Assembly (NCBI GenBank): GCA_023213315.1 | Contig: JAKCPI010014217.1 | Span: 1-64,000, forward strand | Direction: 5' to 3' | DNA: 64,000 nt | Origin: Euborellia annulipes | Lineage: Eukaryota > Arthropoda > Insecta > Dermaptera > Anisolabididae | Shown here: piece after piece, positions 1-9,591 of the stretch | How the letters are laid out: each line of letters opens with the position of its first letter | How positions within the stretch are numbered: position 1 is the stretch's first letter | Position numbers and translations under genes: made by a program | The notes under the pieces: model-generated | Databases searched by the model: none | What the model was told of the DNA's origin: nothing | The model's input: the letters and a program-made list of their open reading frames with translations, nothing else

Positions 1-28
1 ATGAGCAATTAAAATTGAGCTTCTATCT

Positions 29-571
29 ATGCAGTTCAAAATTATCGTGGCACAAGACCTAAATACTCAACAGAGACAACAGATTGCTGAACTATGTTTT
101 GCAGCTTTTGATGAAGATCCTTGGAGTCAATATACCTTCATGCAAACTGCTGTTCATATTGTAGGCATATTAGATGATAATATTGTGTCACATGCTTTAT
201 GGACAGATAGAGTTTTCACTATAAATGGCAACTTCATTGTAAAAACTGCTTATGTAGAGTATGTGACTACTGATTACCATATGCGGGGTAAAGGGCTTGC
301 CTCACAATTATTAAGATATTTAACCGATATTTTAACTACTTAGATTATGAACTCGCGGCATTACAACCCGAAGATGGGGCATTCTATAAAAAAATTAGAT
401 TGGATTCCGTGGCGGGGGAATTTATAGATCAAACAAGGTGCTTCTACTTATCTAACAGATGACAATCAAATCATGCTATTTCCGTTGAGTGCTAATCTGA
501 AAGAGAGACTATCACAACATTCAGAAGAGAATACTATTTGTGCCGATTGGAGAGAAGGTGAACTTTGGTAG
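29..571 (+). pseudogene. GNAT acetyltransferase, AAC(2')-like, broken
   Basis: The first 104 codons run from an ATG at 29 and contain a GNAT acetyl-CoA loop (RGKGLASQLL) before a stop at 341-343. The reading continues in another frame (LDYELAALQPEDGAF), shifts again in the A-run near 377 (KKLDWIPWRGNL), meets an in-frame TAG near 424, and ends with DWREGELW at 571. The closing DWR-G-W pattern and the YELAAL...FY..L.W..W.G block are typical of aminoglycoside 2'-N-acetyltransferases and relatives. Seen directly: two frameshifts and one nonsense codon. Inferred: either a decayed gene or sequence errors, and a substrate cannot be assigned. No partner gene lies beside it. Confidence 0.6.
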
Positions 572-884
572 TTTTAATTACATAAAATCTTGAAAAACAC
601 TAGGTTTCATGTCTGATCAGAAGATTCGCCTAGTCTTAATAAGGTGAAATATTAGCCAGAGTTCCTATTATTTCTAATGTAGTAGCTAGATAGGTAAATA
701 AATTTATCTAATCTAATAATTTGATTATTAAAGTATTTTTAAATTATTATTTGTTAAAAATAAATCTATGACAAGACAAGTTGTTAATTTGAGAAGTTAG
801 GCATTACTTGGCTTTTCTACTTTCCTGTTTATTATAGAAGCATATAATGATTCAGAATCATTCCAAATCTAATAAGGATATAAC
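572..884. other. intergenic region upstream of cysK
   Basis: No credible coding or RNA gene is seen in these 313 AT-rich bases. The right end holds a TATAAT at about 843-848, a short GATTCAGAATC palindrome after it, and an AAGGAT ribosome-binding site just before the cysK start. A cysK promoter here is plausible, but no well-spaced -35 hexamer is evident. Confidence 0.4.
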
Positions 885-1882
885 ATGTCTACCGACCAGC
901 AATTCCCAACACCCAATAATTTAGGGATCGCAGTATATTCTAATAATGCAGAAGCGATTGGAAATACACCATTAGTACGTATTAATCGCCTCATTCAAAC
1001 TGATGCAACCGTATTAGCAAAAGTAGAAAGCCGTAATCCTGCATTTTCTGTGAAATGTCGTATTGGAGCGGCACTTATTACAGATGCAGAAAAGCGTGGC
1101 GTGTTAAAAGAAGGCATGCATATTGTTGAACCAACCAGTGGTAATACAGGAATTGCACTGGCTTTTGTTGCAGCAGCCAAAGGCTACCCAATTACTTTAA
1201 CTATGCCAGCAAGTATGAGTCTTGAGCGTAGAAAAGTATTAAAAGCGCTCGGTGCCAATTTGGTTTTAACTGAACCGGCGAAAGGGATGAAAGGGGCAGT
1301 TGATGAAGCTGTGAAATTAGCGACAGAACAACCAGATCTTTATTTCTTACCTCAACAATTTGAAAATCCAGCAAATCCACAAATTCATGTAGATACAACT
1401 GGTCCTGAAATTTGGCAAGCAACAGGTGGGCAAGTTGATATTTTGGTTGCTGGTGTAGGGACTGGCGGTACGATTACAGGTATTTCTCGTTATTTCGAAC
1501 AAGTCCAAAATAAACCTTTGTACTCTGTAGCAGTGGAACCTGCCGAGTCACCAATTATTACTCAAACCAGAAATGGTGAGAATATTACACCTGCACCGCA
1601 TAAAATTCAGGGAATTGGTGCGAACTTTATTCCAAAAAATCTTGATTTAGATCTTGTTGATGAAGTCTTACCCATAACTAGTGAAGAAGCAATTCAATGG
1701 GCCAGAAATTGTGCAACTCAAGAAGGCATTTTAGTGGGTATTTCAAGTGGAGCTGCACTGGCAGCTGCTGTAAAATTGCAGAACGTCCTGGAAATGCTGG
1801 AAAAACTATTGTTGTTATTCTTCCAGACAGTGGAGAACGTTATTTATCTTCTGTTCTATTTGAAGGTTTATTTGAAGAATAA
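885..1882 (+). CDS. cysK: cysteine synthase A (O-acetylserine sulfhydrylase), frameshifted
   Basis: PLP enzyme that makes L-cysteine from O-acetylserine and sulfide in the cytoplasm. The sequence shows the PLP lysine in [11 protein letters not shown] (about K57), the substrate loop TSGNTG (about 84-89), the phosphate-binding GVGTGGT loop and GISSGAA. The open frame leaves this path near 1777, where TTGCAG replaces an expected TTGGCAG. The correct C-terminus ([17 protein letters not shown]...LFEGLFEE) continues in the next frame to 1882, just before a terminator. One G appears lost from a GG pair. Across the break the protein is about 332 residues, normal for CysK. An AAGGAT Shine-Dalgarno supports the start at 885. 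Type A is favoured over CysM by overall match. Confidence 0.88.
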
Positions 1883-1894
1883 AATTACTTCTAT

Positions 1895-1925
1895 AAAAAG
1901 CCCATTAACAGATGGGCTTTTTTAT
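1895..1925 (+). terminator. rho-independent terminator after cysK
   Basis: Perfect hairpin GCCCAT-taacag-ATGGGC flanked by an A-run and a T-run, 13 bases after the cysK stop. It lies between convergent genes and may serve both. Confidence 0.85.
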
Positions 1926-1935
1926 TTGACCTTAT

Positions 1936-2544
1936 TTATAGAGCGCTTTTTAAAGCTTTTTGATGACGTTTTACAGACCGAGCATATTTCTTAGCTTTGT
2001 GACGTGTCCAGAAACTTCTCCCATATCCCGTAGGTCCCACATTATAATAAGCCGTAGCCTTAAACCAACTATCAGCTGTCTGATAATAATGATTTAAAAT
2101 ATATGCACCACATTGAATATTTGTAGATTCATCATACAAATTACCAGCGCAAGTTTGTTGCCAATAGCTGGGAATAATTTGAGTTAAACCTACTGCACCC
2201 GTAGGTGATAGAGCATTAGTATTATAACTCGATTCTTGTCTTATGACCGCGGCAAGTAAAAGAGGCGGCACATTATACTGATCAGCACTTTGAATAATAA
2301 TTGGAGATAAACGATTCGCTGTGCTTTGTGGAACAGAATAAGCTTTTTGTAGACCAGACGAGAGTTTATTTGAACGCCATGAAAATGAACCACTATTAGG
2401 GCCTAAACTTGTACATCCTGTCATGATTGCGGTTAAAGCAATTACAAGAAATTTAAGGCTTAAAAAACGTAGTTGTGTTGGCTTATAACAGTTGTGAGCT
2501 AAAGATGAGGTAAACAAAATATAAAACCAATAATCAAGTTTCAA
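1936..2544 (-). CDS. lytic transglycosylase lipoprotein (SLT family)
   Basis: Predicted lipid-anchored peptidoglycan lytic transglycosylase of the SLT/MltC-type fold. A hydrophobic signal ends in a lipobox (LTAIMTGC, Cys about 44). The catalytic glutamate sits in IRQESSYN (about E104), followed by GAVGLTQI and a YYNVGP motif typical of the family. Length is 202 residues. The ATG at 2544 puts about 30 extra residues before the hydrophobic core, so the true start may be a downstream TTG near the LKFLVIAL segment. The gene is convergent with cysK. It presumably acts at the outer membrane in cell-wall turnover; no specific Mlt letter can be assigned. Confidence 0.8.
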   Translation of the reverse strand: MKLDYWFYILFTSSLAHNCYKPTQLRFLSLKFLVIALTAIMTGCTSLGPNSGSFSWRSNKLSSGLQKAYSVPQSTANRLSPIIIQSADQYNVPPLLLAAVIRQESSYNTNALSPTGAVGLTQIIPSYWQQTCAGNLYDESTNIQCGAYILNHYYQTADSWFKATAYYNVGPTGYGRSFWTRHKAKKYARSVKRHQKALKSAL

Positions 2545-2635
2545 ATGAGATGATGGTAGTCAGCAGTCACTCATGGATCAATATCATTTCTGTTGCTAAG
2601 CCCAATTGGACAGTAAGAATTTTGTATAGCCAACA

Positions 2636-2765
2636 AAATGAAAAAGCCCCGACTTCCTGTCGAGGCTCCTTCGTATTCAGCTTATGTAGCTAACTCCTGT
2701 CAACCACCGCTTCCTGCGATCTTATTCTTCTTTAATGAGACTTCCTGTCTCTCTATGATTCATAT
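2636..2765 (-). ncRNA. candidate small RNA with repeated AGGA-loop hairpins (RsmX/Y/Z-like)
   Basis: On the minus strand this gene-free stretch shows four hairpins with the same loop. They are GAGAC-AGGAA-GTCTC (2751-2737), CGC-AGGAA-GCG (2718-2708), TGAC-AGGA-GTTA (about 2702-2691) and a terminator stem CGAC-AGGAA-GTCG (2662-2650), with a further unpaired AAGGAG between the last two. AGGA in hairpin loops is the binding signature of CsrA/RsmA, and arrays of it define the CsrA-sequestering RNAs. The end is set by the terminator. The 5' end is an estimate. Acinetobacter encodes CsrA, and multicopy structured small RNAs have been reported in the genus; I cannot check whether this is one of them. 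Confidence 0.6.
2641..2671 (-). terminator. terminator of the candidate small RNA
   Basis: A nine-pair stem, AGCCTCGAC-AGGAA-GTCGGGGCT with one wobble pair, is followed on the minus strand by TTTTTC. The opposite strand has no T-run, which orients the transcript to the minus strand. Confidence 0.75.
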
Positions 2766-2848
2766 GTTATGAGAAAACTTTAAAGTCGTATATCCGCCAA
2801 TGACCGCAAATTATGTACGTTTTAGCCTACATATATTTTATAAATTCT

Positions 2849-3067
2849 TTAGTTTTTGGGGAGAACAAGATTCACCAATTTTTGGGCTAAGGGGGCACAA
2901 ATTAATACGCTTGGGAAAGCAAATATCCACGCAATACCCCAGGCAGATATCCATAATGAAAAGAAATTTTGAACTAGACCTAGTGCTTTGAAAGACGTAA
3001 TTCCTGAAATTATAAATGACATCATTGTAGATAAAATGAGCGAAAATAAAAGCCTTTGTGCTGTCAT
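2849..3067 (-). CDS. DUF2798 family small membrane protein
   Basis: About 72 residues with two hydrophobic helices (LLFSLILSTMMSFIISGI and AWGIAWIFAFPSVLICAPLA), the pattern of DUF2798. The start at 3067 (MTAQRLL) is chosen over the longer frame because GGGAG lies just upstream of it. It is the last gene of a three-gene minus-strand unit with the flavodoxin-like gene and the DUF2938 gene, only four bases after the former. Function is unknown. The shared control by the divergent MerR-type regulator is inferred. Confidence 0.75.
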   Translation of the reverse strand: MTAQRLLFSLILSTMMSFIISGITSFKALGLVQNFFSLWISAWGIAWIFAFPSVLICAPLAQKLVNLVLPKN

Positions 3068-3071
3068 AGTT

Positions 3072-3638
3072 TTACACTCCCAGATAAGCATTCAAGGTCA
3101 TTGCAAAATTATTTCCAAACAATCGAGCAGTTTTAATGTCACCTTCATCAAATCCATCGGCATTACTTGAATGTTCTGCTTGTGCCATTAACCCTGACCA
3201 TGAACCGATTCGGTTAGCTGCTTGAGCATAAGGTACACCTTGATGTTGCTCGGGCAGAATTGGATTACCGACCCATAACATGCCGTGTTGCATACAAAAG
3301 GTAAAAAGTGAAATTAAGGTCGATTGCTTATCGCCTGCGGGGAGAGAGGAGACGGTAAACCCAGCAGCTAGTTTTCCTTTAAAGCTCTGTTTTTTCCACA
3401 ATGGGCCTGTTGCATCCATGAGTTGTTTTAGTTTTGAGGACACTCCGCCTAAGTAAGTAGGAGATCCCCAAATTAAGCCATCATAGTGGATAAGTGTTTC
3501 AGGGTTTTCAATGAGATGTTCAGCACTCAGTAGATCCACTTTAATATTTCCTTGGCTTAATACGCCCGTTTGAATCTGCTGGGCAATAAATTGTGTATGA
3601 CCTTGGCGGCTATGGTAAATAATAGCAATGGTTTTCAT
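3072..3638 (-). CDS. flavodoxin-fold NAD(P)H-dependent oxidoreductase (WrbA-like)
   Basis: A 188-residue flavodoxin-like protein. It begins MKTIAIIYHSRQGHT, an FMN-phosphate loop, and has GLIWGSPTYLGGVS, the second FMN-binding loop seen in WrbA and related quinone reductases. The start at 3638 is supported by AAGGAAAATCTC immediately before the ATG; the longer frame to 3698 has no such support. It sits between two small membrane-protein genes in one unit opposite a MerR regulator. That context suggests an inducible quinone or electrophile response, but the substrate is not shown. Confidence 0.78.
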   Translation of the reverse strand: MKTIAIIYHSRQGHTQFIAQQIQTGVLSQGNIKVDLLSAEHLIENPETLIHYDGLIWGSPTYLGGVSSKLKQLMDATGPLWKKQSFKGKLAAGFTVSSLPAGDKQSTLISLFTFCMQHGMLWVGNPILPEQHQGVPYAQAANRIGSWSGLMAQAEHSSNADGFDEGDIKTARLFGNNFAMTLNAYLGV

Positions 3639-3654
3639 GAGATTTTCCTTTATC

Positions 3655-4140
3655 TTATATTTGAAAGATTTTTGCAGTGAGATATAAACCACAGCCAAAA
3701 ATGCTGTGATTCATTAAACTTTTTAGACAGTTCAAAAATGGACGAGGGGTTTTTGAAGAGGCAATCCCACTACCCATCGCAGGTTGCATAATAAAAAAGG
3801 GAATGAGAACTGTGACTACACCAAACAGTAGCGCTGAGTAAAACTGAGGGTGAATGAGCCAATCGGAACCTACAATGAAAAGAAAGCTGAATGCAAAGAT
3901 GAGCCCGACACTATAGTGAGCAATCCAGCCTAATAAATATTCCTCCTTAATTTGAGGGCTTTGGGCAATAGATTGATGGACTAGTTTTCCTTGAAATATC
4001 CAACCAACCCAGCGTCCGAGAAAGGCAAAGTTTAAGGTGGGAACCTTAAATATTTTTAGTATTAAGAGCCAGATATCCATAACTATTGTTGCGCCAATAC
4101 CAAGGCATAAAGTTTGAAAGAGTAAAGTAAGTGTATTCAT
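3655..4140 (-). CDS. DUF2938 family membrane protein
   Basis: A 161-residue protein with four hydrophobic segments, including LCLGIGATIVMDIWLLILK near the start and YSVGLIFAFSFLFIVG in the middle, matching the DUF2938 family. It is the first gene of the three-gene unit 4140-2849. AAGGTG precedes its ATG, and its promoter carries the MerR-type operator at 4182-4212. Function is unknown. Confidence 0.72.
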   Translation of the reverse strand: MNTLTLLFQTLCLGIGATIVMDIWLLILKIFKVPTLNFAFLGRWVGWIFQGKLVHQSIAQSPQIKEEYLLGWIAHYSVGLIFAFSFLFIVGSDWLIHPQFYSALLFGVVTVLIPFFIMQPAMGSGIASSKTPRPFLNCLKSLMNHSIFGCGLYLTAKIFQI

Positions 4141-4181
4141 TTTTGCACCTTGCTTTTATACGTATGAAACGTGATAAATTT

Positions 4182-4212
4182 ATTGTGCAAGTTCAAGTCA
4201 ACTTGAAGTCAA
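4182..4212 (-). promoter_or_regulatory. MerR-type promoter with 19-bp spacer and dyad operator
   Basis: Reading the minus strand, TTGACT (4212-4207) and CACAAT (4187-4182) are separated by exactly 19 bases, longer than the usual 17 and typical of MerR-activated promoters. The spacer contains the inverted repeat CAAGTT-N6-AACTTG (4188-4205). The promoter points into the DUF2938-flavodoxin-DUF2798 unit, and the regulator gene starts at 4222 on the other strand. Confidence 0.65.
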
Positions 4213-4221
4213 GAGGGTATT

Positions 4222-4626
4222 ATGGATATTGGTGAAGTTGCTAAGAAGGCAAAAGTTACAACTGCAACGCTACGTTTTTATGAAGAGAAGGGATTAATTA
4301 AGTCGATAGGGCGGCAAGGTTTGCGTCGACAATATGGGAAACAAGTGCTTGATCAGCTGGCACTCATTGCTTTAGGTCGTGCCGCAGGTTTTTCTTTAAA
4401 TGAGATCGCTACAATGTTTGGGCAAGATGGTAAGCCTGATCTTGATCGGCAAAAATTAAAAGATAAAGCTGAACAGTTAGAGCACATGGCAAAGCGATTG
4501 CATTTTATTAGTCAAGGATTAGAACATGCTGCTGTATGTCCTGCTGAAAATCATATGGAGTGTCCAACCTTCCAGAACTTTTTAAAAGCAGCAATTGCTG
4601 GAGAATATCAGCCAACGAAACTTTAA
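4222..4626 (+). CDS. MerR family transcriptional regulator
   Basis: A 134-residue DNA-binding regulator. The N-terminal winged helix reads IGEVAKKAKVTTATLRFYEEKGLI, split here only by length, and is followed by a dimerisation helix. A C-terminal cysteine cluster (CPAENHMECPTF) could sense redox or an electrophile. It is divergent from the flavodoxin-fold reductase unit and next to a dyad operator in a 19-bp spacer, so local activation of that unit is the simplest reading. The inducing signal is unknown. It is not SoxR, because the SoxR iron-sulfur cysteine spacing is absent. Confidence 0.85.
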   Translation: MDIGEVAKKAKVTTATLRFYEEKGLIKSIGRQGLRRQYGKQVLDQLALIALGRAAGFSLNEIATMFGQDGKPDLDRQKLKDKAEQLEHMAKRLHFISQGLEHAAVCPAENHMECPTFQNFLKAAIAGEYQPTKL

Positions 4627-4773
4627 TTCTTTTTGATGAAGTTATTTAGTTTGTGTTTGTATTGAAAAGTTGGGTTTGTCATATTTTCGCCATAAAGGTT
4701 TCATCTTTTTGAAGTAAAAACTTCATATAAGCTTGATTAAATTTGCTTAATTTTTTACCGACTGTATAAAACC

Positions 4774-6032
4774 ATGAGCAAAAAAACTTTAGTCGCATTA
4801 CTCTGTTGTGCCAGTTTGGGATTGACGGCATGTAACGATGATAATGATCAAGATCAAACATCACCCATTGAAAACGTTACCGAACCGACCTTAATTTCTT
4901 TTGCAAAGTTACCCGTAGAAACCTATGCTGCTGGACCAGATTCTGGAGCATATGTGAAAGGTGCAAATGAAATTTACCCTCCATTCAAAGGCCAGCCTGT
5001 ACAGGGTTTTTCAGCAGCATTAAAAATGAAGACGGCAGTTATATGGCAATGGCCGATAACGGGTTTGGGACTCAAGATAATTCATCAGACTTTTTACTTC
5101 GTATCTATAAACTAAAGCCTGATTTCAAAACTAAAGCTAAAGGCACGGGGCAAGTGACTGTGCAAAGCTTTATACAACTGCGTGATCCAAACAAGTTAAT
5201 TCCATTTAATATCGTCAATGCTAATACAGCTGAGCGTTTATTAACGGGTGCTGATTTTGACCCAGAGTCGATGCAACGCACTAATGATGGTACTTACTGG
5301 ATTGGGGATGAGTTTGGCCCTTATTTACTTCATTTTTCAGCAGATGGTGTGTTGCTAGATGCTCCAATTGCTCTGCCAAATCCATTAAATCCGACTCAAG
5401 AATTACGTTCACCACAAAATCAGTTTAATAAAGCGCAAATTAATTTTGTAGAGCCTTTGGTTCAGCAAAGTGGCGGTTTTGAAGGCATGGCAATTTCTCC
5501 AGATGGCCAATATCTCTATCCTCTGGTAGAGAAACCACTTAAATCAATTCGAGAAACGGAAAGACAATTATTGATTTCTCAATTTGATGTGAAGAAAAAA
5601 GCTTATACAGGAAAATATTATTGGTTCCAATTGGACAGTAAGGCAACCAATATTGGTGACTTCCAACTCTTTAATAATAAAGAAGGCATCATTATTGAGC
5701 GTGATGCAACTCAGAATAATTTAGGCGGATATAAAAAATTAATTCGTATTAAATTAAATGATTCAGGTCAACCCGTAAGCCGCGAAGATTTAGTCGATTT
5801 AATTAAAATTGCTAATCCTAATTTACTTTACGGCACAGCAAGAGCAGGGGATATTGGCACACAACAAGTTTTCGCCTTCCCATTTGAAACCATTGAAGAT
5901 GTCATTGTTGAAAATAGTACAACACTGACGGTTCTAAATGATAATAACTTCCCTGGATCTACAGGGCGTAATGCTAAGTTGGCCGACGATAACGAAATTA
6001 TTCAAATCCGCTTACCAAAAACTTTATTCTAA
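4774..6032 (+). CDS. phytase-like esterase-domain lipoprotein, frameshifted
   Basis: Predicted lipoprotein with the signal LCCASLGLTAC (lipobox LTAC). It is followed by an 'esterase-like activity of phytase' beta-propeller domain with motifs SMQRTNDGTYWIGDEFGPY, SGGFEGMAISPDG and GYKKLIRIKL. The first frame runs to about 5025 and the rest is read from there to 6032. The junction is an A-run where ATTAAAAATGAAG appears to have lost one A (expected ALKNEDGSYMAMADNGFG). Joined length is about 419 residues, in line with the family. It is likely periplasmic or at the outer-membrane inner leaflet; the substrate is unknown. Confidence 0.75.
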
Positions 6033-6057
6033 GTTATATAAATAAATGGGTTAAAAC

Positions 6058-6081
6058 TGCGGTGGATTTTATTCCACCGCA
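6058..6081 (+). terminator. rho-independent terminator
   Basis: Hairpin TGCGGTGGA-ttttat-TCCACCGCA followed by TTTATTAT, 25 bases after the phytase-like gene. Confidence 0.75.
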
Positions 6082-6246
6082 TTTATTATAAGAATAAATT
6101 ATTGAGTAAACTTTAATCAAATTAATTTCTATATGGTTGTTTTCGCATGTTTTATAAACAGGGAAAATGAATGAAATTCATGTTAAAATGATCGGCTTTC
6201 ATCTTTAGATGTCTCTCCTCCATTTGCTAGCCGAGATTCGCAAGCC

Positions 6247-8629
6247 ATGTCTACCGCTTATACTATGCAAACTGCGCCAAAAGCGCTGTTTGATTACGAC
6301 AAATATTGGGCCTCGTGTTTTGAACCAGCACCATTTTTGCCGATGTCACGAGAAGAAATGGACCAACTCGGCTGGGATGCATGTGACTTTATTTTAGTAT
6401 GTGGCGATGCTTATATTGACCATCCTTCGTTTGTGTCAGGCGTTATTGGCCGTGTTCTTGAAGCTCAAGGTTACCGTGTCGGAATTATTGCACAGCCAGA
6501 CTGGACCAATGCTGAAAGCTTCCGAGTTTTAGGTAAGCCAACCATTGCTTGGGGTGTGACAGCAGGTAATATGGATTCGATGATCAACCGTTATACGGCA
6601 GATCGTAAAATCCGTTCGGATGATGCTTATTCACCGAACAATGAACCGAACAAGCGTCCTGACCGTGCAGCAACGGTATATTGCCAACGTTGTCGTGAAG
6701 CATTCCCAGATGTACCCGTGTTATTAGGTGGAATTGAAGGCAGTTTACGTCGTATTGCGCACTACGATTATTGGTCGGATAAAGTTCGTCGTTCAATTTT
6801 GATGGATTCTAAAGCCGATTTGCTTATGTATGGTAATGGTGAGCGTGCCATTATTGATGTTATGCACCGTTTGGCTAAAGGTGAAAAAATCCACGAAATT
6901 ACTGATGTTCGTGGTACAGCTTTTATTATTAATAAACATAACAAAGCATCAAAAGCAAAGTTTGTTGAAGTTGCAAGTAATGATGTAGATACGATTGGAC
7001 GTGTTGATCCAATTATTAACCCTTATGTTATGACAGAAGATATTGATGGCTGTGAGGTTGAAAAAGAAAAAGGCAACTCTTTAGCTCAGTATCAAGATTT
7101 CCAAAAAGAGTTTGTTGCAAATCCGATTATTCGTGAAGGTGACAAACTAGACGACGATACTCAAATCGTTCAATTAAAGCCAGCACCGTCAAAAGCTATT
7201 AAACATAAATTGCCTCCACGCGAGTTGGCGGTCATTCGTTTACCTTCTTTTGAAGAAGTGTCAAATGATCACGTGCTTTATGCACATGCAAACCGTATTT
7301 TGCATCTTGAAACCAATCCGGGTAATGCTCGTGCATTGGTTCAACGCCATGGTGAGCGTGATGTATGGATTAATCCCCCTCCAATTCCTCTAACCACTGA
7401 GGAAATGGACTATGTATTTGATTTACCTTATGCACGTTTGCCTCACCCGACATATGGTAATGCACGTTTCCCTGCGTTTGATATGATCAAATTCTCGGTC
7501 AATATTATGCGTGGCTGTTTCGGTGGTTGTACTTTCTGTTCGATTACTGAACATGAAGGACGTATTATTCAAAACCGTTCGGAAGACTCGATTTTACGTG
7601 AAATTGAGAAAATCCGTGACACAGCACCAAACTTTACAGGCATTATTTCAGACTTGGGTGGTCCAACGGCAAACATGTACCGTTTGCACTGTAAAGATCC
7701 TGAAATTGAGAAAAACTGCCGTAAACCTTCGTGTGTATATCCAGGTGTTTGTCAAAACTTGCATACCGATCATGCGCCTTTAGTACAGCTTTATCGTAAA
7801 GCTCGTGCAATTAAAGGTGTGAAGAAGATTTTGATTGGTTCAGGTTTGCGTTATGACCTTGCGGTATTGAACCCTGAATATGTGAAAGAACTGGTACAAC
7901 ATCACGTTGGTGGTTATTTAAAAAATTGCACCAGAGCATACCGAAAATGGCCCGTTGTCTAAGATGATGAAGCCGGGTATTGGGACTTATGATCGTTTCA
8001 AGCAAATGTTTGACCGCTTTAGTAAAGAAGCAGGAAAAGAGCAATACTTAATTCCTTACTTTATTGCAGCGCATCCGGGTACTTCAGACTATGACATGAT
8101 GCATCTTGCAATCTGGCTTAAGAAGAATGGTTTCCGTGCCGATCAGGTACAGACGTTCTATCCATCACCGATGGCAACCGCAACGACAATGTACTATTCG
8201 GGTAAAAACCCACTTGCTAAAGTAGCTCGCTATACTGAAAAGGTTGATATTGTAAAAGGTGAGAAGCGTCGTCGTTTGCACAAAGCATTCTTACGCTATC
8301 ATGATCCAAACAACTGGCCATTACTTCGTGAAGCCTTAAAAGAAATGGGCCGTGTAGATTTGATTGGTAATTCAAAACAGCATTTGATTCCGACTTATCA
8401 ACCACAAGGGACTGCCGAAGGTGAATATAAGTCTGCGCGTAAGAAGAACTCGTCTGTAGCGGGAGATTCAGCAAAACGTGGTCAGGGGCAATCTCACTCG
8501 GCAGCAGGGCAAAAACGGCCACAAAAAGGACAGGTTCTAACCCAGCATACAGGTTTGCCTCCTCGTGAAACAGGCGAGAAAAGACCGTTTGGTGGGAAAA
8601 GTAAACCACGATCTAAAGCACGCGGTTAA
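6247..8629 (+). CDS. YgiQ family radical SAM protein, frameshifted
   Basis: Large radical-SAM enzyme of the YgiQ/UPF0313 family. The cluster motif CFGGCTFC (Cys about 424, 428, 431) and a C-terminal basic, low-complexity tail are present, as expected. The first frame stops at 7962 after HHVGGYLK. The family continuation [18 protein letters not shown] is in the next frame and runs to 8629. The break is at TTTAAAAAATTG (about 7918-7924), where one A is in excess. Joined length is about 793 residues. The biochemical role of YgiQ is not established. A terminator follows directly. Confidence 0.85.
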
Positions 8630-8634
8630 TGATA

Positions 8635-8661
8635 AAACAGGCTCTTAAACGGAGCCTGTTT
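8635..8661 (+). terminator. rho-independent terminator after ygiQ-like gene
   Basis: Hairpin AAACAGGCTC-ttaaacg-GAGCCTGTTT with a TTTTGTTTT tail, seven bases after the stop. Confidence 0.85.
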
Positions 8662-8943
8662 TGTTTTCAGAGTATATATTTAAATCGTATAGTGAGATTT
8701 TTGAGGTTTTAAAGTACAAAAAGAGTAACGAGAAATGATAATTTCCATAAATCTGACGAGCTGCACTTGATTGTTGTTGACTCTATGATTATAAATAATG
8801 TGAGGGTGGCTAAATTTAAGCCAAGCTTGATAACTACAAGTGAAATTACTAAGTGAAGCTTTTAAAAAACGGCTCTGTCGTTATCAATTAAAACAAAGTG
8901 TGATCTAGCAAAATCATTATAAAAAACTTAAAGGATTAGGCCC
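8662..8943. other. intergenic region upstream of DUF2726 gene
   Basis: No coding or RNA gene is evident. There is a short imperfect GGCTAAATTTAAGCC dyad near 8809, and an AAAGGATTAGG ribosome-binding site just before the ATG at 8944. Confidence 0.35.
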
Positions 8944-9444
8944 ATGTATTATCTAATTACGATTTTATTATTATTTTTAGCTGTTGTGATGGCAGTGAAA
9001 AGTCTTTCGCGAAGGCATCAACATGATAGTGCCTTGAAGCGCCGTGCAGTATTAACCAGTCATGAGCAAATGACATTAAACAGACTACAAACAGTTTTGC
9101 CTAAATTTACCGTGCTGGCACATGTATCCTTTGATGCGCTATTAACCACAAAATATGCACACACGCGTCGAAAATATCAAAATATGGCGGCTGATTTTGT
9201 TGTACTTGATCAAAATTATCAGGTTGTTGTAGTTGTAGTTCTTGGAGAAAGTGGTTTGCGTCGAGCACATCAACAATATGAACGTCGTCTATTACAATTG
9301 GCTGGTTATCGCGTGCTGCATTACAGTGAGGTGCCTGATTATGACGATCTGAGAAGAGATTTATTGACTTCAGAAGCAGAGATGGCAACTTTGCATACAA
9401 CGCCTCAGCTAGAACGAATGTCAAATGCTTTTGTGAAGTCTTAA
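8944..9444 (+). CDS. DUF2726 domain protein
   Basis: A 166-residue protein with one N-terminal membrane helix (LITILLLFLAVVMAV). It is followed by a nuclease-like DUF2726 region: LTSHEQMTLNRLQTVLP, then DFVVLDQNYQVVVVVVL and a RRLLQLAGYRVLHY helix-strand unit. DUF2726 is distantly related to restriction-endonuclease-fold domains, but activity is not established. A strong Shine-Dalgarno is present. The gene is convergent with ridA across a bidirectional terminator. Confidence 0.7.
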   Translation: MYYLITILLLFLAVVMAVKSLSRRHQHDSALKRRAVLTSHEQMTLNRLQTVLPKFTVLAHVSFDALLTTKYAHTRRKYQNMAADFVVLDQNYQVVVVVVLGESGLRRAHQQYERRLLQLAGYRVLHYSEVPDYDDLRRDLLTSEAEMATLHTTPQLERMSNAFVKS

Positions 9445-9531
9445 AAATTAGAGGCTATAATAATTGATGGGAGAACTCATTAAAGTAGATCTCAATAACA
9501 CGCGGACATTAAAATTTTTAAAAACACTAAA

Positions 9532-9567
9532 AAATTGAGCAATATAACTAGAGATATTGCTCAATTT
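9532..9567. terminator. bidirectional terminator
   Basis: A 14-pair perfect stem AAATTGAGCAATAT ... ATATTGCTCAATTT with an eight-base loop lies between the convergent DUF2726 and RidA genes. T-rich sequence follows on both strands. Confidence 0.8.
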
Positions 9568-9591
9568 AATATTGATTTATATTTATAAAAA

